From the NCBI RefSeq assembly GCF_027580225.2, contig NC_073361.2:30057001-30121000 (forward strand): a DNA stretch of 64,000 nucleotides. Direction: 5' to 3'. The notes beneath the pieces are model-generated. The model worked only from the letters and a program-made list of their open reading frames with translations. It searched no databases and was not told the DNA's origin. This document shows, piece by piece, positions 47,799-62,700 of this stretch. The DNA comes from Misgurnus anguillicaudatus. Its lineage: Eukaryota > Chordata > Actinopteri > Cypriniformes > Cobitidae. How positions within the stretch are numbered: position 1 is the stretch's first letter; every line of letters starts with the position of its first letter. Both the position numbers and the translations under genes were made by a program.

Positions 47799-50700
47799 AT
47801 GGCTGAAGCCCATCAGGCTGTGGCGTTTCAGTTCACCATAACTCCAGAGGGAATCGATCTTCAGCTATCCCATCAGGCCCTGAGACAGGTTTATCTGTCA
47901 GGTCTTCGCTCATGGAAGAAACGAGTCGTTCGGCTGAAGGTAAAGAGTACTGCAAATGGCTAAAAACATAATTTTGTGTGTGTGATGGGGTTGCAAAGGG
48001 GTGGAAAGTTTTCAGTAAATGTCCAGAAACTTTCTATTGGAAATTTTTTTAATTGAAAACTTAAAGGTGCAGTGTGTACATTTTAGTGGCATCTAGTGGT
48101 GAGGTTGCGCATTGCAACCAACGGCTCAGTCTACTGCTCACCCCTCATTTTTGAGACGCATAGAGAAGCTATGGTGGCCGCCACTGGGAAAAAAAACATG
48201 TCATAGTCGGACACAACTTAGGAAAAAAGTTTGTCCGTTAAGGGCTTTTGTACAAACAGGGCGGCACAAAATGGCGACTTCCACGTAAGGGACCCTCGGT
48301 GTATGTAGATAAAAAGTCTCATTCTAAGGTAATAAAAACATAACAGTTAATTATAAAAAGGTCTTTATACACCCCTAATGATATAGTTTTGTATATTATT
48401 TTGCATTTCTGTCAAGAGATCTTTCTAAAAATTACACACTGCACCTTTAATAGAAAATTATTGGAATTTTTTGGAAATGTAGGGAAATTTATATAAACTA
48501 TATCATATACAATGATAAATAAACATTTTGTTTGGTCATAAGCAGACATGCATGCAAGATAATACAAATTTTGAAGAATCCTGGATTTATTTGATCAAAA
48601 ATCTATTATGACTTTTAATATGACTTGCTTCTGTGGAAATCAAGGCATGGAAAATTGAAGGGAATATTATCTTATAGGGGGATGTTTTAGGCAACTCGGA
48701 AAATTTTTCAAATTCCCAGTTTATTCCCATTAATTCCCATATATTCCCATTAATTCTCATTGAAAGTATCTAGTCTTGAACATTTTCGAACTTTTACAAC
48801 TCTACTCATGGCTCTTTTTCCTAATTTTTGTGTTCGTTTGTAATTCTTTCTCTCTTACAGAACAATGTGATCACTGGTGTGTATCCTGCTAGCCCGTCCT
48901 CCTGGCTGTTTGTTGTCATTGCTATCCTGGCGACCATGTACACACGCTCCGACCCCTCCATGGGTCTCATCGCTAAAATCCAGGAACATCTGCCAGTCAG
49001 GTACAAGAAGATGATTTATTGTTCTGTACCTTATACAAATATTATTTGATTGCATGCAAATTACAATTTTAATAAATCTAACAAATTGGAATGATCGGCA
49101 ATGATCGGCAGTGCCAACATAGTTTGGTGTGACACACACTGAGAGATTATGTCATTGTGTGACTCGCTTTACAAAAGATTCACACCCATGCATTCTTGAA
49201 ACTGAAAGGGGTGTGTACACTACACACCTTGATGTGGGTAAAAGCAAAAACAAGCGTGAAAGTCATATGTGATACATACAGTAAAAGGTTTATTAATGAA
49301 AAATAATATATTAGTATTAATATTTATTTAACCAACCTATGAGAGTGTTTGGTTAAACTAGAAATTACACCCTTTACTGCTATAATATTATAGTCAAATA
49401 TTTTGACGTTTGTTTATTTGACTTCAGATAAAAGCATCTGCCAAATGACTACATGTAACTCTTGTCTTTCTTTCTAGTGATTCTCTAAGCATTCAATGTC
49501 GGACGGTGGTGTCCGCGGTGTTGTTCAGTACCCTCCTCTGGTTATCTCTCATCTTCACCATGAGACTTTGCCTGAAGCAGTTACTATCCTACCACGGCTG
49601 GATGTTTGAGCAACACGGGAACGTGTCCAACACCACCAAAATCTGGGCGGTTAGTAGTACAGTGGAATTATCAGACACACCTGACCTGACCTGAATCAGA
49701 CACACCTGACCTTCAGCCACCCAACCAGTAACGGCAATCAAACACGTTTGTTTGTTTCAGGGCATGGTTCGGATTTTTTCTGGTAGGCAACCTCTGTTGT
49801 ACAGCTATCAGGGGTCTCTGCCCAACCTGCCTGTACCCCCGGTGAAGGACACGGTCAAGCGGGTGAGCCCACTGTCGTCATTATTACCGCTAGCTTTATC
49901 ACTGTGAACCCTCCTAATGGAGGTCGGTTATTAAAAGAAACCCCTTATGTTGGTGAGTTTTCAGCGGACCACTCACGTTTGCTTTACTGTGTGATCACAC
50001 CAGCCGCGCATGAGGCGTGAAATTTGTGTCTAGTTTGCTGCTTGAACATTTTGAGTTTACTCGCTTCATTGGCGCGTTAAAGGCGCACATGAAATTCTAG
50101 TCATCAAGACATTCACGTGGAAATTTGCGTCATGGGAGGGGCTTCTGCGACTCCGCCTCCTTCCTGTAATCATGTCATTACTAGAGTAAGCTCCTGATTG
50201 GTTAACATGCCGTGTTTTCTGCCAAATTTTTCAGTTCAAATTTTTCAACTCACACATTTCCCATCGCAACTCTCAATTTGCGCCATTCATGCGAACTAGA
50301 CGCACGAATGAGGCCTTAAGCGCGGTGCAGTAGAGACCTTCAGACGCGCGTCATCCGTATTGACATTGACTTAACATTGAAATCACTCGCGCTTGACGCC
50401 TCTACCGCGGCTGGTATGAACGCAGCATTAGAAGAGATTAGTTAAAGTATTTTTCCCTCTTTAGTACCTGGAATCCGTGCGTCCGCTGATGGACGATTCA
50501 GAATTTGAGAGGATGACCAATCTAGCCAAAGACTTTGAGAGCAGTCTGGGAAAGCGTCTCCAATGGTACCTCAAACTCAAAGCGATGTGGGCCTCCAATT
50601 ATGTGAGTGCATCTAATACATTTAATATATCCAGGGTGCGATTTGTGAAAAAATCCAACTAAAGGCGTAAATGAACAACAGGGGATAAAAAAAAATCCGA

Positions 50701-53700
50701 AAAAATAATTAATCAGAATCAGAGATATAAAGACCAAAGGTGGGAATAATCCCTCCCAGCAAATCGCACCCTGTTATATCCATTTAATTTAGAGTTTCTT
50801 AATATTGTGTTTCTTTAAGGAGAGCTAATTTTTCTTGTGTCTGTATCTTTAAGGTCAGCGATTGGTGGGAGGAGTATATCTACCTGAGGGGGCGTGGCCC
50901 AATTATGGTCAACAGCAACTACTATGGAATGGTATTACATTTACTTACTTACTATTAAATACATCTGCATCAAACCCAATGAGCTGTTTTGTTATAAACC
51001 TACATACTGCATACTGTATGTAAGCAAGCAGATAAGCGTAGACTTTTTGGACATCATCAGTGAAGTGCTGTTTTATTACAGAACCAGAGTTTTAGTATCT
51101 CATAAATGTGCATCTGTTATTCTCAGGACTTCCTTTACGTGACACCAACACCGATTCAAGCCGCACGGGCAGGAAACACGCTGCACGCTTGCCTCTTGTA
51201 CCGCAGGAAGCTCAACAGGGAGGAAATCAAACCTGTGAGTCCACATTACAGCACTGACAGATGGTGTCGGTAGGGATGGGGGGGAGTTAAATCTGCATCT
51301 GTCACCCCGAGCAATTGCAGAGATTGATCGCATGGCTTGTTTTTGCTGTGCATTGGATTTGGTTAAGCTACAGATGAGTAATGCAGACTGTGTGATAGAT
51401 TCATGTATGTTAGGGACGAATTTGTCCAAAGATGTGACGTAAATCTATTATTTATTCAGCTGAGTACAGGCACGTGTGTGTTTACTGAGTTTGTGTATGT
51501 GTTTTCAAGGGGTCATATCACAGCAAATTAATTATTTGTAAAGTTCAGTGTATTCTAACAGTCACATCATGTATGTACCTGTAGTTCACTCAGATTGGTT
51601 TTAGGAAACGTCAGAACCATTATATGTGGGTGGGACAAGACCCACCCACTTTTTAAGACCAATGATATTGGAGAAATGCTCTAATAAATTAAACTCCATT
51701 CCACGTTTTAGCTACAGCCTTTACTTACATGCCTGCATCCTCAAATCCATTCTACTTGCCTCATTTAGAGTCCATATAAATTAAACTCCATTTCGCGTTT
51801 TCAATACCTAGCACCCACGAAACAATCAGTTAAGCAAAGCTTTTAGGCTATAAAAGCAATCGTTTAATTAAAAGGCACCAGAATACTACAGGGTTCCCAC
51901 GGGTCCTTAAAATTCTTAAAAGTTTGTGAATCTGGGGGAAAAAATTCAAGGCCCTGGGAAGTTTTTGAAAAAACTATACATACATATAAACAGGTAATTG
52001 AAAGTGCTTGAATCTATTTTATGCAAGAAGTTTTCTGAAAAAAAATCCATATTATTCCCTGTATAGTGTGTTAATATCATAAAAATTCTACACGCGTGCT
52101 AAACTGTTCGCTTTAAATGCTGATATCTTTTGTATGCGAATGTTGATTCATACCAAAATGCTTTTTTGCATAGTTGTGTTTGACACATGTCTCGGGTTAC
52201 GTATGTAATTGTTGTTCCCTGAAAAGGGAACGAGACGCTGCGTCTCCCTTGCCATACTTCCTGCGTCCCTGTAACGCCATCTTTGGCTATATTTCAGATA
52301 GCTATATACTTCCTAGCCCACGTGTCACCCTGTCTTTGTCGTTAAGCCTCACCATTGGTTGAATTTAATATACGCATGCAGACGCACTTACTCCTGGAGG
52401 TGTCCCCAAAGTGTCACCGCAGTGACGCAGCGCGAGTTCCCTCATAAGGGAACTGTAACATTGTATCTTAAAGGGTAACACGATGTAACCTTGCTCTAAC
52501 TTGAAATGTGCCCCCACATTTAGTCCTTGAATTTGAGGGTATTGGACCCAGAAATTCCTTGAAGGTGTGGAACCCTGTACTAAAAAATGGCATCTACACC
52601 AGTAAATGCTTTGGATCACCCGCGCCCGTGAATCATAATATTCACAGTAATGAAATGAAAGTGAGAAATAGTTCTTAAAATGCACTTTAGAAGTGTCCAG
52701 AAGAGGGCGCAGAATGCAATGACCTTTAACCCAGTTTTAAATAATGCATTAAATCAATTAATAAAATGTGCACTAGAACCCTGTTGTGTTAAAATATGAC
52801 CACCCACGTAAATATAATGTGAAGAATGGTAATCAATCATACAAGAGGTCATTACTGCCTTTGTTTACATGTAGACATTTAATTCTGAGGGTGGAAAATG
52901 CCTGTAAAGAATAACAAATAATCTCTCTCTCTCTTTCTCTCTCTCTCTCTCCATCAGAGTCGTGTACCAGGTTTAAATGTTCCTTTGTGTGCGGCTCAAT
53001 GTGAGAGAATTTTCAACACCACACGAATTCCAGGAGAAGAGACAGGTAACACACAAACACGATGTGTGGTGCGATGAATTTAGTCTTTCAGCTGTTGGTC
53101 AAGATATCTTTGCTAATTTTTCTAAAAGTTTTTGTCTTTCATGTGATACTTCATTGTTTAGTCTTGTTACATATTGTGTTACAACGGCGTTACATCTTCT
53201 CAATATCTACTAAATATTTATAACACGTCCCTGGATTATTCATTCTGATTGGTCAGTTTCAGTATGTCCCATATCTCTTATTACGCCCTGCTTTTTCTTC
53301 CCACAGTATAAAACAAAATGAACTCAAATCATTATTTCATCTAAATTGTTTGTTCGGTAAGCTCATGTGGAAAACGCAGGATAAAAACCAAAACAAAATA
53401 CACAGCCTTCACTTTCTATATTATTTTTACAATTCTTCTCATCCTTATCCACATCTATATTTTTTCATTCACTTTTGTTTGCTGGGACAACAATTATATT
53501 GTTATATTTAAAGTGATTTTTATATTTGTCAGTGCTTAAATTAGTGTGTGTGATGTTTGCTAGATTCGCAAGTTTAAAAACATCAGTCACACTCACACCC
53601 CTACTGGGACCGTCCTGGTTTATAACATACACAGAGCCTGACCCAGATACACAAACACCCCACACAGCAGGTTCTGTTTCTCTTCTCGTCTTAATGGAAA

Positions 53701-56700
53701 AGTACAGCCATTATTTACTCACCCACTTTCTTTCCTCGAATGCAACTTTTGATCTGGTTGGAGAAATTGAGAATGAATTTGTGCATAATAAAAGATTTGA
53801 AATGTTTTGTCCTCTGTGTGCACATTTAGATTCACTGGTCCACTGGCAGGACAGCGAGTATGTTGCAGTATTCCACAAAGGTCGGTATTTTCGGCTGTGG
53901 TTGTATCACGCCGGCCGTATGCTGTCGCCCAGAGAGATCGAACATCAGGTTCAGCTTATCATGGATGACCCGTCACCCCCTGCGCCGGGAGAGGCCAAAC
54001 TCGCGGCTCTGACAGCGGGAGACAGGTACTGACGTACATCAACAGCTTTAATGACACATAGAGAAGTAAACATGCACAGTCAATGTACGTTTAAATACAC
54101 ACATAGCTTTTCTGGAGTCTAGCCAGGGTGCAGTGACAGAACGTCAACGATAAGGGTAACAGCCAAGCTAGAAACCACCAGCAACCACCTAAAAAAGGCC
54201 TGCTTTTCCTGACATATATGGCGATATTTTGTTTCCTGTGGTTTATATATGCAAAATACAAGTAATTGCCTTTGCTAGATTACTTGAAAAGCTTTGTTTA
54301 AGAGGAATTTACTTCTGCCCTACATTTCCTGTATTTCTTGTATAGCTCTTGGATTGCACCTTTAGGAAAATAGTTGTGTGATGTATTTCATACCTCTTGT
54401 CAAACAACCATTGCGTTATTTAAACTCCTTGAACATGTGTTGTTGTTACCACCATGTAAATTTGACTGCATCTTTGACTTATCTGTTGCTGAAAGATGGG
54501 GAAACAAGATATTGTGCAACCCTAACTTAAAACACCATAGAAACGGCATACTAATGCAGTAAACACTAAACTTATTAGCAAATGCATAGTGAACTAACCA
54601 CTTTTGATCCTCTAGCATCATGTGCAAGCATAATTATGCAGTGTTTCCCACAGGATTTTGAGGAGACTGTGGTGGTGATGACGTCACCCGCTAATTAGGA
54701 TATATGTGACGTCATCATATCGTGTTTGCGTTTGATCTAGTGTTGGCACCTGAAATATGTTTCACTTTTACTCTTTGATCTTTATCTGTATTTGATCGGT
54801 ATTATATATCAAATTATATTTTAAGCCGAATTAAGCTGTTTTAAATAGTGAAATAAAACTGTAAATGGGAATCATGAAAATTCTATTTGTGGGGGCCAGT
54901 GTTGATTCTGTGGTGGGCCACCACAAATTAATCAATGTATGGGAAACACTGATTGTGTATGCAAAATTTAAAAATGTACTTGCGTACTTTAAATCTTTAT
55001 GGGGCGGTTTCCTGGACAGGGTTTAGGTTAACCTTATTTATATCAGGTTTTTACAAACATACCTTACAAACACACTACAGGTGTGCATCTTGAGACAAAA
55101 CAACATCACCGTTATATGTTAAAATTAGTCAGGACAAGGTGTTTTCAAATGAAAGCGGCTCAAACATGCATTTTAGTCTGGGACTAAAATAAGCCGTGTG
55201 TGGGAAACCGCACCTAAAGTTGGTTTCCTGGGCATGAATTAAAATGAGAGTTGGTCTAAATCTTTAGTTTTATTGTTTTAAAAGTTAACATACATAAAAG
55301 AAGCCAAGGTAATATAAAAAATATGAAAAATCTGGATATTAATAGATTTTGCCTGGGCGTGCAATTCACAGACTGCATGTTTGCAACTTGGTGCCATGTT
55401 GGAGAGCACTGACCTAGACTATGGAGATCTAAACTAGGAAAAACTGGATTTTTATTTAAATCTGTTTCAGAAAGCCATTTTGTAAGACTAATATTAGACT
55501 GTCTGGGAATCTGTATGGCCCAGTTTGGCAGACAGGTCTAGTCCTTTAAGTCTAGTCTCACACTAAAATGAATGTATGAGCTGTCTTAACTGAAAACAAC
55601 TTGAACTGACATAACTTGTAATATATCAATACCAGTACATTTGTCTTAAGATGCACACCAGTAATATTCTTTCTAATATTTTTTAGGTTTATGAAAGGTA
55701 CTTAAATGTACCTAAGGCCTAATCCTGGCTTAGTCTGTGAAACTGGGTTTATATGATGAGCTCGGATGCAAAAGCCGCTAAATGCCACCTGCCATCAAAA
55801 ATTACACTGCAAAAAATGACTTTCTCACTTAGTATTATTGTCTTGTTTTCAGTAGAAATATCTAAAAATTCTTAAATTAAGATGCTTTTTCTTGATGAGC
55901 AAAATGACCTAAGTAAATAAGTCTAGTTTTAAGACAAATAATATACAATTTAAGTGAAATTGTTCTTAAAACAAGCAAAATTATCTGCCAATGGGGTGAG
56001 AAAAAACATTGTGAAATAAGATTTCCTTTTTCTTAAAAACTTAATTCAAGTAAAATTTTCTCACTCCATTGGCAGTTATTTTTGCTTGTTTTAAGCACAA
56101 ATTCACTTAAGTTGTATATTTTTTGTCTGGAAACTAGTATTGTTTTCTTAGGTCATTTTGCTCATCAAGAAAATACATCTTGATTTAAGAATTTTTAGGT
56201 ATTTCTACTGAAAACAAGACAAAAATACTAAGTAAGAAAGTCATTTTTTGCAGTGTAGATAATGATATTAAAGGTGCAGTGTGTAAAGTTTAGCTACATC
56301 TAGTGGTGAGGTTGTGAATTGCAACCAACGGCTTAGTCAACTGCTCACCCCTAACTTTTGAAACGCATAGAGAAGCTACTGTAACATACAAACATGTCAT
56401 TGTCGGAGACAACTTAGTAAAAAATTGTCCTTTAAGGGCTTCTGTAGAAAGCCATGTATAAGGGGACCCTCAATGTATGCAGATAAAAAGGTCTCGTTCT
56501 AAAGTAATAAACACATAACGGGTTATTATGAAAGATCTTTATTCACCCGTGATAATATAGTTTTGTATATTATTTTGCATTTCTGTCAGAAGATCCTTTT
56601 AAAAAGTACACCCTGCACCTTTAAACGAAGGCTTCTGGCATTATATTTAAATTCAATTGTATTTATATAGCACTTTGCACAATTGTTCACATTCTTTTAA

Positions 56701-59700
56701 GCAGCTTTACATTAATAAAAGCAAGAAAAAAACACTGAAAAATCAGGGGACAACCAGAGTAGCATCAGCTAAAGTTTAACTGTACTAGCGAGCGGAGTAA
56801 TAATGTAACTTATAGAAAAGAGTTCAGGCAATGTTAGCTGAATCCCTAGGGGTTGAAAAAACTCCTAGGAGAAAAAAACTAATTTATCTAATTTATGTGG
56901 GGGTCTTATGGAGAAAAAACCTTGAGAAGGGTTCCCACTAGTCCTTGAAATCCTTGAAAAGTTGTGAATCTCGGAGAAACAATTCAAGGCCCTGGGAAGT
57001 TTTTGAAAATATACTTACATAGATACAGGTCACTAAAAGTGCTTGAGTCTATTTTATGCAAGAAGTTTTCTGGAAAAAAAATCCAATCCAAAATGTAGTG
57101 GAGGATAATATCATAAAATTCTAGACTTTTTAAGCACATGCTTTTATCTTCTGTATGTAAATGTTGATTCATACCAAAATGCTTTTTTGCATAGTTGTGT
57201 TTGTCACATGAAAACGTCTCGGGTTACGTATGTAACTGTTGTTCCCTGAGAAGGGAACGAGACGCTGCGTCTTCCTTGCCAACCTTCCTGTGTCCCTGTA
57301 ACGCCGTCTTTGGCGATATTTCAGATAGCGATATACTTGTTGGCTCCCGCGTTACCCTGTTTTTGTCGTTAAGCCTCACCATTGGTTGAATTTGATATAC
57401 ACATTCCGACACACTTACCCCTGGTGGCGTCTCCAAAGTGTCACTGCAGTGACGCAGCGCAAGTTCCCTCAAAAGGGAACTGTAACAATGTATCTTAAAA
57501 GGTAACACGATGTAACCTTGCTCTCACTTGAAATGTGTCCCCACATTTAGTCCTTGAATTTGAGGATATTGCACCTGGAAAGTTATTGAAAGGTCCTTGA
57601 ATTTGAAGTTAGCCAAGGTGTGGAAACCCTGCTTGAGAGAGAACCAGGCATAGCTGATTCTATGGAGGATATATGTATATCACTTGGAGGGTTTTGCATC
57701 TGAGCTTTTCATATGTTTTATATCTTTGACTAAGCTTAAAGCAGGTCCGCACATTTAAAATGTTTTTAACGTTAAACAGACGGCTGCCCTTGAACATTTA
57801 GAGTTCTGCTTCATGCACACTACACACTTTTTATCAGTCTGCTGGTAAACAAGGTCATGTTTACATGTTTCCATGTTGTGTGATAAACTATTCACTGAAT
57901 CTGCTAAAGGTTGTCAGGGTCATGATGACATCGAACCTTTGACACACATTCAACTTGTTAACGTATTCAATTCGTGTTCAGACGCTTGGTAGCAAGTACA
58001 TCACACCAGAAAATGTGATTTGTTTTACATTTGAATTCATACACACCCTTATAATCTTCATAATAAAACTAAACAAAACTGTGGTTAGTCAATAAAAATA
58101 GCACACAGTCTGTCTGTGGTCTAAAATGGGCTGCAAAGCAGACAATATGCAATTACAATGAATAGAAGCGCAATTAAATCCCACTGGCATAGGTTACTAC
58201 CCAGTGCTTAAGTGTTTTTGATTATATTTCCCAGAATCCCTTGGGCTCAAGCCAGGAAGGAATTTTTCAGCTCGGGGGTGAATAAGAGATCCCTGGACTG
58301 TATCGAGAAAGCGGCGTTCTTCGTTACCCTCGATGACGATGAGCAAGGCATGATGGGAGACGACCCAGCTGGTAATCTGGATCGGTATGCCAAGTCCCTG
58401 TTACACGGCAAGTGCTACGACAGGTGAGTTCAAAGCTGTCCGTTAGTTACATAACAAGTGAGGCATGTCGTCTTAATCAAAACATTCACCTGTATTGCTA
58501 TATATTGCTCTCCGTGTCTCAGGTGGTTCGATAAGTCCTTCACTGTGGTGATTTATAAGAACGGAAAGAACGGCCTGAATGCCGAACACTCTTGGGCTGA
58601 TGCACCTGTGATGGCTCACCTGTGGGAGGTATTACTGCTGCACATACAACACACCCATAACCATAAATATTAAGATTAATGGGTGTCACTTTATTTTCGC
58701 TGAGCAGGTCATAAATACTTGGGTTGGGCTCTGTTTACCTGCGCCTGGAATCATAAATACCATTCGTAACATATTAGCAACCACATAACAATTTTAAATT
58801 CCTTAGCAGCCCCAAAGCAACTTGTAAAATGTCTGTAACCGTTTTTAAAACATCACTCACAACATCTTATGATCAAAGCAGATGTTCATCATCTCTCGCT
58901 CTCTCTCTCTCTCTCTCAGTATGTGATGACTACAGATAGTTTCCACCTTGGTTATAATGAAGAAGGTCATTGTAAAGGTGAAGTGGACCCGTCCCTGCTG
59001 CGGCCTCAGCGACTCACCTGGGATATACCTGCGCAGGTGCAAACACAGCAACATGCAGGGTTCCCACAGGTCCTTGAAATCATTGAAAGTTGTGAATCTG
59101 GGGGAAAACATTTAAGGAAGTTTTTGAAAATGTACATACATAGATCATTAAAAGTGCTTGAATCTATTTTACTGGGGGAAAAATCCATATTGTTCCCTGT
59201 GTAGTGTAGGATAATATCATAAAAGTTCTAGACTTTTTAAGCACACGTGCTTTAAATGCTTATATCTTCTGTATGCGAATGTTGATTCATACCAAAATGC
59301 CTTTTTGCATAGTTGTGTTTGACATATGAAAACGTCTCGGGTTACGTATGTAACTGTTGTTCCCTGACAAGGGAACGAGACGCTGCGTCTCCCTTGCAAT
59401 ACTTCCTGCGTCCCTGTAACGCCGTCTTTGGCAATATTTCAGATAGCGATGTACTTCCTGGCTCCTGTGTCACCCCGTCTTTGTCGTTAAGCCTCACCAT
59501 TGGTTGGATTTGATATACACATTCAGACCCCTGGAGGCGTCCCCAAAGTGTCACCGCAGTGACGCAGCGCGAGTTCCCTCGAAAGGGAACTGTAACAATG
59601 TAACTTAAAAGGTAACACAATGTAACCTTGCTCTCACTTGAAATGTGTCCACACATTTACTCCTTGAATTTGAGGGTTTTGGACCTGGAAAGTCCTTGAA

Positions 59701-62700
59701 AGGTCCTTGAATTTGAAGTTAACTTCAGTGGTGTGGGAACCCTGAACATGTCCCAATGTTTACCTTCTCTCTGTACAGTATATAGTGACACTTAATTAAG
59801 CCACTGAATAATTGATTTTTTTCATTGTGATTTAGTGTCAGGAGCGCGTGGAGAAGTCTCTCACCGTGGCGCAGGCTCTGGCCGACGATATCGACTTTCA
59901 TGTGTACCCCATACAAGAATTTGGCAAGGGCGCCATCAAGAAGTGCAAAATCAGTCCTGATGCCTTTATTCAGATCGCCCTACAGCTGGCATATTACAGG
60001 GTAACACTAAAACAAACATGATTTCATACATTTTACTACTTTGTTTGCAATAATAAATATAAATAAACCTCACAAGAAGGAAAATTATTTGAACGCATCT
60101 ATATCTGTATGTAGCTACATTGATGAATGTTTCCTTTCATCCCTTAATCCAGAATCGAGGCACATTCTCTCAGACTTACGAAGCATCTATGACGCGTTTG
60201 TTTCGCGAGGGCCGTACCGAAACTGTTCGTTCCTGCACCATTGAGAGCTGTGCTTTTGTGAAAGCATTTGAGAACGGAGAGGTAACGCATGCCTGCTATC
60301 TTTAAAGTTTTAAACGACACGTTCATGCATGCACATGTAACCTATATAATATAAACTAAACTAAAATCTCTCCATCTCGTGTAGAGTAAGGACGTGTGTA
60401 GACGTCTGTTCCGTACAGCGGCTGACAAGCATCAGAATCTCTACAGGCTGGCTATGACGGGTGCGGGGATAGACCGACACCTGTTCTGCCTCTACATCGT
60501 CTCCAAATACCTGGGAGAGGAGTCGCCCTTCCTCAAGGAGGTGTGTGATATTATCTTTAGTTAATTAAGAGGTTCAAATTATTTGATCCTTTTCCAGACA
60601 GCAGGCGACTCCGGGCCGGATCTGCACTGAAGTCGAGGCGGATCTGGCTCGGAGTCGTCTGCTGTCTGAGTTATCTCCAAATACCTTTCTAGTTGTCTAG
60701 CTCTAAAATGTTCTGATGTAATATGTGTTGGTAACGTTTATATGTTTATTCCTAAGGTTCTCTCTGAAACCTGGCGTCTCTCCACCAGTCAGACTCCTCT
60801 CCAGCAGGTGGAGCTGTTCGATTTCGTTAATCACCCTGAATACACCACCTGTGGTGGAGGATTTGGTCCAGTGAGCAGAATTTGTGCTACTTTATAAATT
60901 TAAAATAGGAATGTTAAAAGATTAATCGGGATTAATCACATACAAAAATAAAATGTTGTGTTTGCATAATATATTTGTGTGTGTGTGTTGCGTGTAATTA
61001 TTATGTGTTTATAAATGTTTATTTATGTATATATTTTTATATAATCTATATAAAATATAAAAAAATATATGTAAATGTTTTCTAAATACATGCATGTAAG
61101 TATTTATATATACAAAATAATTACACACAGTGCACACACATATATTATGCAAAAACAAACTTTTATTTTGTATGCAATTTATTGCAATTAATCTTTTGAC
61201 AGCCCTAATTTAGAATTTACTCACCAGTCACATTTACTTATAATGCACATGCTTCTCTTTCAACATTCGATTTGGTGTGCTCTTGACAGGTGGCAGATGA
61301 TGGCTATGGCGTGTCTTACATCATCATTGGAGAAAACATGATCAACTTGCATATTTCCAGCAAGTTCTCCTGCCCTCAAACTGTTAGTATATTACGTCTT
61401 CTCTTACAAGTCCTAGCCATGCAACTCAAATTTTTTTTTTTAAGTCAATCAGAATTTTTTCCCTGTCATTATGTCTGGTGATAGATCGATATATTGCAGT
61501 GGCCAATATATCGACAGATATTTGGATAATTTATCTTATAATCGGCATCGTCAACTTTTCTGTTACTTATTTGTTGTTTGTAATGAAAAGACACTTAGAT
61601 GTAAAACCAAAGTCGTCTTATTCGAACAGTACCATGAGATGTCAAATCCATATTAATTATGTCTTTTTTAATTATGTTTTAAGTACTTTAAAATGCAACT
61701 AATCGATAAAACCTATAAAAATCGATAACAGATTTTTTTTTGTCAAAGAATCTCATTATCGATTCGTCACATGCTCTGGCAAAACCAATGGACAGTGCGG
61801 ACACACGTCCGCTTCATACAGCGCGAGCTGCACATTTGTCAGGCGCTGCTTTCTCACCACGCAACCAGCTTGTTTAAAAACAAAGCAGTGTTGCCAGGTC
61901 CCAATTCGTTTTTTATTTATACTGTGACTTTTAAAGATGTTTTACTATTTAAAAGCTGCACAATTTTATTCAAGGCCCTATATGTCAAAATCCAAAATAT
62001 ATATATATAGGGTTAGATTTCATATTTGTTTAAGCAGGTTATTTAATATACAGGTTTCTCTATGCTTTTGTCTATATTTAACCCATGTTCGCTTGGAGTT
62101 GGGGTTAGAGATGGGGTTTGGGTTAGGATGTAATTTTTATATAACAAAAAGTTGTTCTAACCCTAAACCCAAGCGACAATGGGGAAAAAAAACAGAAAAC
62201 AAATGAGAAAACAATAATAAAACGAAACGATTCGCCATGTGGGTGAGTGGGAGGGACTGGCGTATCATATGCATATATATAAGTGTGTGGCTTTTGCACA
62301 AAGTACACTTCTACATGTAAATACCCTAATTTAGTCACTTATATAGCTTTAATAAGGGGAGAAAATGATTTTAAATTATTGTTTTTATCCGATTAGTCGA
62401 TTAATCAAAAAATAATTGCACGATTAATCGATTATTAAAATAATCGTTAGTTGCAGCCCTATGCATAACAAATTACATTTGTGTTATATCTGCCTCATAT
62501 CGGCCAATACTGCTTTATTAATATCCGCATCGGCTATTAAAAAAAAACATATAGTTCGACCACAAATAATGACACGAAGGTCCTTGAAATTTTAGTTATT
62601 TATTGGTTGAACTCGTTTTTTAAATAGTTATGTGGAGTGAAAATTTGTGTCCAATAAGATTTGTCGGTGAGGCTATCTATTATCAAAGTTTTGTTGCCAT

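Noticed and set aside
53526..54032. 168-codon open frame as a single exon
   Set aside because: Only 53830-54025 matches CPT1; the upstream part is intron read-through before a clear acceptor at 53828-53829.
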